Below, piece after piece: positions 13,602 to 15,316 of a DNA stretch of 15,316 nucleotides. Each line of letters starts with the position of its first letter. The first letter of the stretch is position 1. The translations under genes and the position numbers were made by a program. Source of the DNA: Anaerolineae bacterium (GTDB lineage Bacteria; Chloroflexota; Anaerolineae; Aggregatilineales; Phototrophicaceae); NCBI GenBank assembly GCA_028284565.1, contig JANQRM010000695.1, forward strand, positions 1 through 15,316, in the 5' to 3' direction. The notes below the pieces were generated by a model. That model was given only the letters and a program-made list of their open reading frames with translations, made no database searches and was not told where the DNA came from.

Positions 13602-14806
13602 CAGCGTGTTCCGTTGACCGCCTTCCCACCTTTATACACGGTATCGATGTGTCGTGTATTAGAGATGTTGACTAAGGGGTCAGCATCCAAGACGACCAAA
13701 TCTGCCAACTTACCTGCTTCGAGTGTGCCAATCTCATCCGCCATACGCAGGACTTTCGCGTTGTTTTTCGTGGCGATGGTCAAGGCTTCCAACGGCGTGA
13801 AGTCATATTCGACCAGCATCTCAAGCTCACGTTGCATACTATAATGATGCGGAGCAAGTGCATTACCACCTGCATCTGTGCCTATACCGATGAATACGCC
13901 TTTTTGTCGGGCGATGACGATGGACTTCTGCACATCCTCGCGGACTTTGGCAAAAATCGGAGAGAGTCGTTCCAACTCCGCTTCTTGACCATCGGGGATA
14001 TTATTTGGATCAGGGTTGGCAACACTTAGGGTTAACACCATCTCCGTGCCATTGTCTGCCATCATCGTGGCGGTTTCATCATCCAGATAGGTGCAATGTT
14101 CAATTGAATCAATACCAGCTAGCACCGAGTTCTTAATCCCACCTGTTCCATGACAATGTGCCGCCACGGTTTTGTTTTGCATATGGGTGACTTCCACCGC
14201 CGCTTGCATTTCCTCAACAGTGAGTTGACTCGCCATCACATCTTGTCCGGGAGTCGCCGCGCCACCGGTTGCCATGACCTTGATGACATCCGCGCCTGCT
14301 TTGAGTTGTTCCCGTGCCGCTTTACGAATCTCATCGGGACCATCCGCTTCCCGTGCGATGAAGTGAGCATGTCCACCCGTCATAGCGATGATACGTCCTG
14401 ATACTTTCATACGCGGTCCGACGATAAAGCCTTTGTTGATGCCTTCTCGGAGCGACATCTCTAAATAGTAATGCCCACCAATATCTCGTACGGTGGTTGT
14501 CCCTGTGGCGAGTGTTTTACGGAGAGTCTCAACAGCTTCCATAAGCAAGTAATCGCGGTCACGCTCAATCGAGACCAAGACGCTCTCCTTACCATTCCAG
14601 CAGACATGCACATGCGCGTCAATCAAGCCGGGGATGATGAATTTGCCTGTGACATCGATTTGAGGGATGTCGCCAAGTGAATATGGAAGGGCATGTGGAA
14701 ACCCAGCATAGTTGATGCGCCCGTCTTTAATATGCACAACGGAACCCGGAATCGGGTCAGCTCCTGTGCCATCAATCAGTGTCGCACCTGCGAGAACAAA
14801 GTTCAT
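13601..14806 (-). CDS. Imidazolonepropionase-like amidohydrolase
   Basis: A 401-residue cytoplasmic metal hydrolase with the complete amidohydrolase-superfamily signature. HVH is at 65-67 in GLIDAHVHV, the lysine likely carboxylated to bridge the metals is K176 in VIKVMATGG, the metal histidines are H217 (AAHCHG) and H237 (SIEHC), and the catalytic Asp is D311 in GTDAGGN. An N-terminal beta-sandwich (ATLIDGTGADPIPG) and a C-terminal part ending GKLADLVVLDADPL complete the fold. This subgroup includes Xaa-Pro and Xaa-Arg/Lys dipeptidases and other amide hydrolases, and differs from true hydantoinases, so a peptidase or N-acyl hydrolase role is more likely than ring opening of hydantoins. It starts 9 bp after the racemase stop and overlaps the M20 gene by one base. 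Confidence 0.93.
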   Translation of the reverse strand: MNFVLAGATLIDGTGADPIPGSVVHIKDGRINYAGFPHALPYSLGDIPQIDVTGKFIIPGLIDAHVHVCWNGKESVLVSIERDRDYLLMEAVETLRKTLATGTTTVRDIGGHYYLEMSLREGINKGFIVGPRMKVSGRIIAMTGGHAHFIAREADGPDEIRKAAREQLKAGADVIKVMATGGAATPGQDVMASQLTVEEMQAAVEVTHMQNKTVAAHCHGTGGIKNSVLAGIDSIEHCTYLDDETATMMADNGTEMVLTLSVANPDPNNIPDGQEAELERLSPIFAKVREDVQKSIVIARQKGVFIGIGTDAGGNALAPHHYSMQRELEMLVEYDFTPLEALTIATKNNAKVLRMADEIGTLEAGKLADLVVLDADPLVNISNTRHIDTVYKGGKAVNGTR

Positions 14807-14815
14807 CGTATGTTC

Positions 14816-15316
14816 CTATGAAAAGAGCAATTCGGCAGCAGAAGCGACTTTGCCCGTAGCGAGTTTCGGCGGTGGCATATACGCCCGTTTGGAATGGCTG
14901 AGTCCCGCTCCAACCGTGGCTTCGGCAAATTTCAAGCTGACCTTCGCGGGATTGAGGAAGGGAACACCCAGTACCTCGCCAGCTTCTTCCGCAATTTCGA
15001 GGAAGCCCATGCTCATACAACCGACAATCAGTGTATCAGTCCGTTCATTCTGGATCGCCAAGCGTCCTTGCTCAATCGTGGCATCCACAGACCGAGTGCG
15101 GTCATGAGCGAGTTCCAATACAGGGATACCCACTACACGCACACTTGCCAGTTTTTCCCCGACACCCACATTGCGGATTTGCTTTTCTGTCGCGGCGATG
15201 ATGCTGTTTGTAATGGTAATTATTGTGAATTTGTGTCCCAGTGATGCCGCCATCAATGCCGTTGCTTCGCCGGGTCCAATCACCGGAATCGTCAGGACTT
15301 CGCGTAGCGCATCCAA
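14816..15316 (-). CDS. Hydantoin/Asp-Glu racemase family protein (partial)
   Basis: The frame is open to the right edge, so the N-terminus lies outside. The 166 visible codons match the HyuE/Asp-Glu racemase family: PVIGPGEATALMAASLGHKF at the start of what is seen, then the strand TIITIT. DTLIVGCMSMG carries one of the two catalytic cysteines (C100 of the visible part). The conserved VLGVPFLNPAKVSLKFAE follows. The first catalytic cysteine should be in the missing part. Such enzymes interconvert D- and L-forms of hydantoins or related amino-acid derivatives by two-base proton transfer. The gene stands first in the visible part of the operon, 9 bp before the amidohydrolase. A first-codon TTG at 15316 is only the window edge, not the true start. 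Confidence 0.88.
   Translation of the reverse strand: MDALREVLTIPVIGPGEATALMAASLGHKFTIITITNSIIAATEKQIRNVGVGEKLASVRVVGIPVLELAHDRTRSVDATIEQGRLAIQNERTDTLIVGCMSMGFLEIAEEAGEVLGVPFLNPAKVSLKFAEATVGAGLSHSKRAYMPPPKLATGKVASAAELLFS

Noticed and set aside
13347..13844. 165-codon plus-strand frame across the amidohydrolase/M20 junction
   Set aside because: Long only because it is antisense to two overlapping genes; no family features.

Overview
The window most likely comes from a Chloroflexota (Anaerolineae-like) bacterium. This rests on family content, not on a marker gene: a serine/threonine kinase fused to an alpha/beta-hydrolase domain, peptide ABC operons with amidohydrolases, and solute-binding proteins whose signal peptides end in VSAQ. 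Almost all intact genes read from right to left on the minus strand.

Left part (1-1903): an RpiR/SIS regulator is followed 64 bp later by an iron/polyamine-type extracellular solute-binding protein that runs off the left edge. Together they look like the head of an ABC uptake operon.

Middle part (about 1904-5274): a zone of gene decay. It holds a kinase-hydrolase fragment broken at both ends, the 3' tail of an IS982-type transposase fused directly to that fragment, and a small intact membrane ORF. It also holds a phytanoyl-CoA-dioxygenase-like gene killed by an in-frame TAG and cut off by an IS6-type element. That element has perfect 16-bp ends, no visible target duplication, and a frameshifted transposase with its DDE residues intact.

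Right part (5275-15316): one long, tightly packed operon on the minus strand. In transcription order it encodes a hydantoin/Asp-Glu racemase (partial), an imidazolonepropionase-like amidohydrolase, an M20 metallopeptidase, a family-5 peptide-binding protein, two Dpp-type permeases, a fused double ATPase and a zinc-type medium-chain dehydrogenase. Several junctions are one-base stop/start overlaps or have the ribosome binding site inside the preceding stop codon. The set suggests import of a peptide-like or N-substituted amino acid compound followed by intracellular hydrolysis, racemisation and oxidation; the substrate cannot be read from sequence.

The most striking observation is that the family-5 binding protein appears to be circularly permuted. 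The segment that is normally the C-terminal third sits directly after the signal peptide, and the normal N-terminal start of the fold begins near residue 218. The protein stops exactly where the moved block would have followed. Other points of interest are two hairpins in the spacer behind this gene, a G8 tract at the junction of the two ATPase modules, and matching four-cysteine motifs in both ATPase halves. No rRNA, tRNA or CRISPR array was seen.
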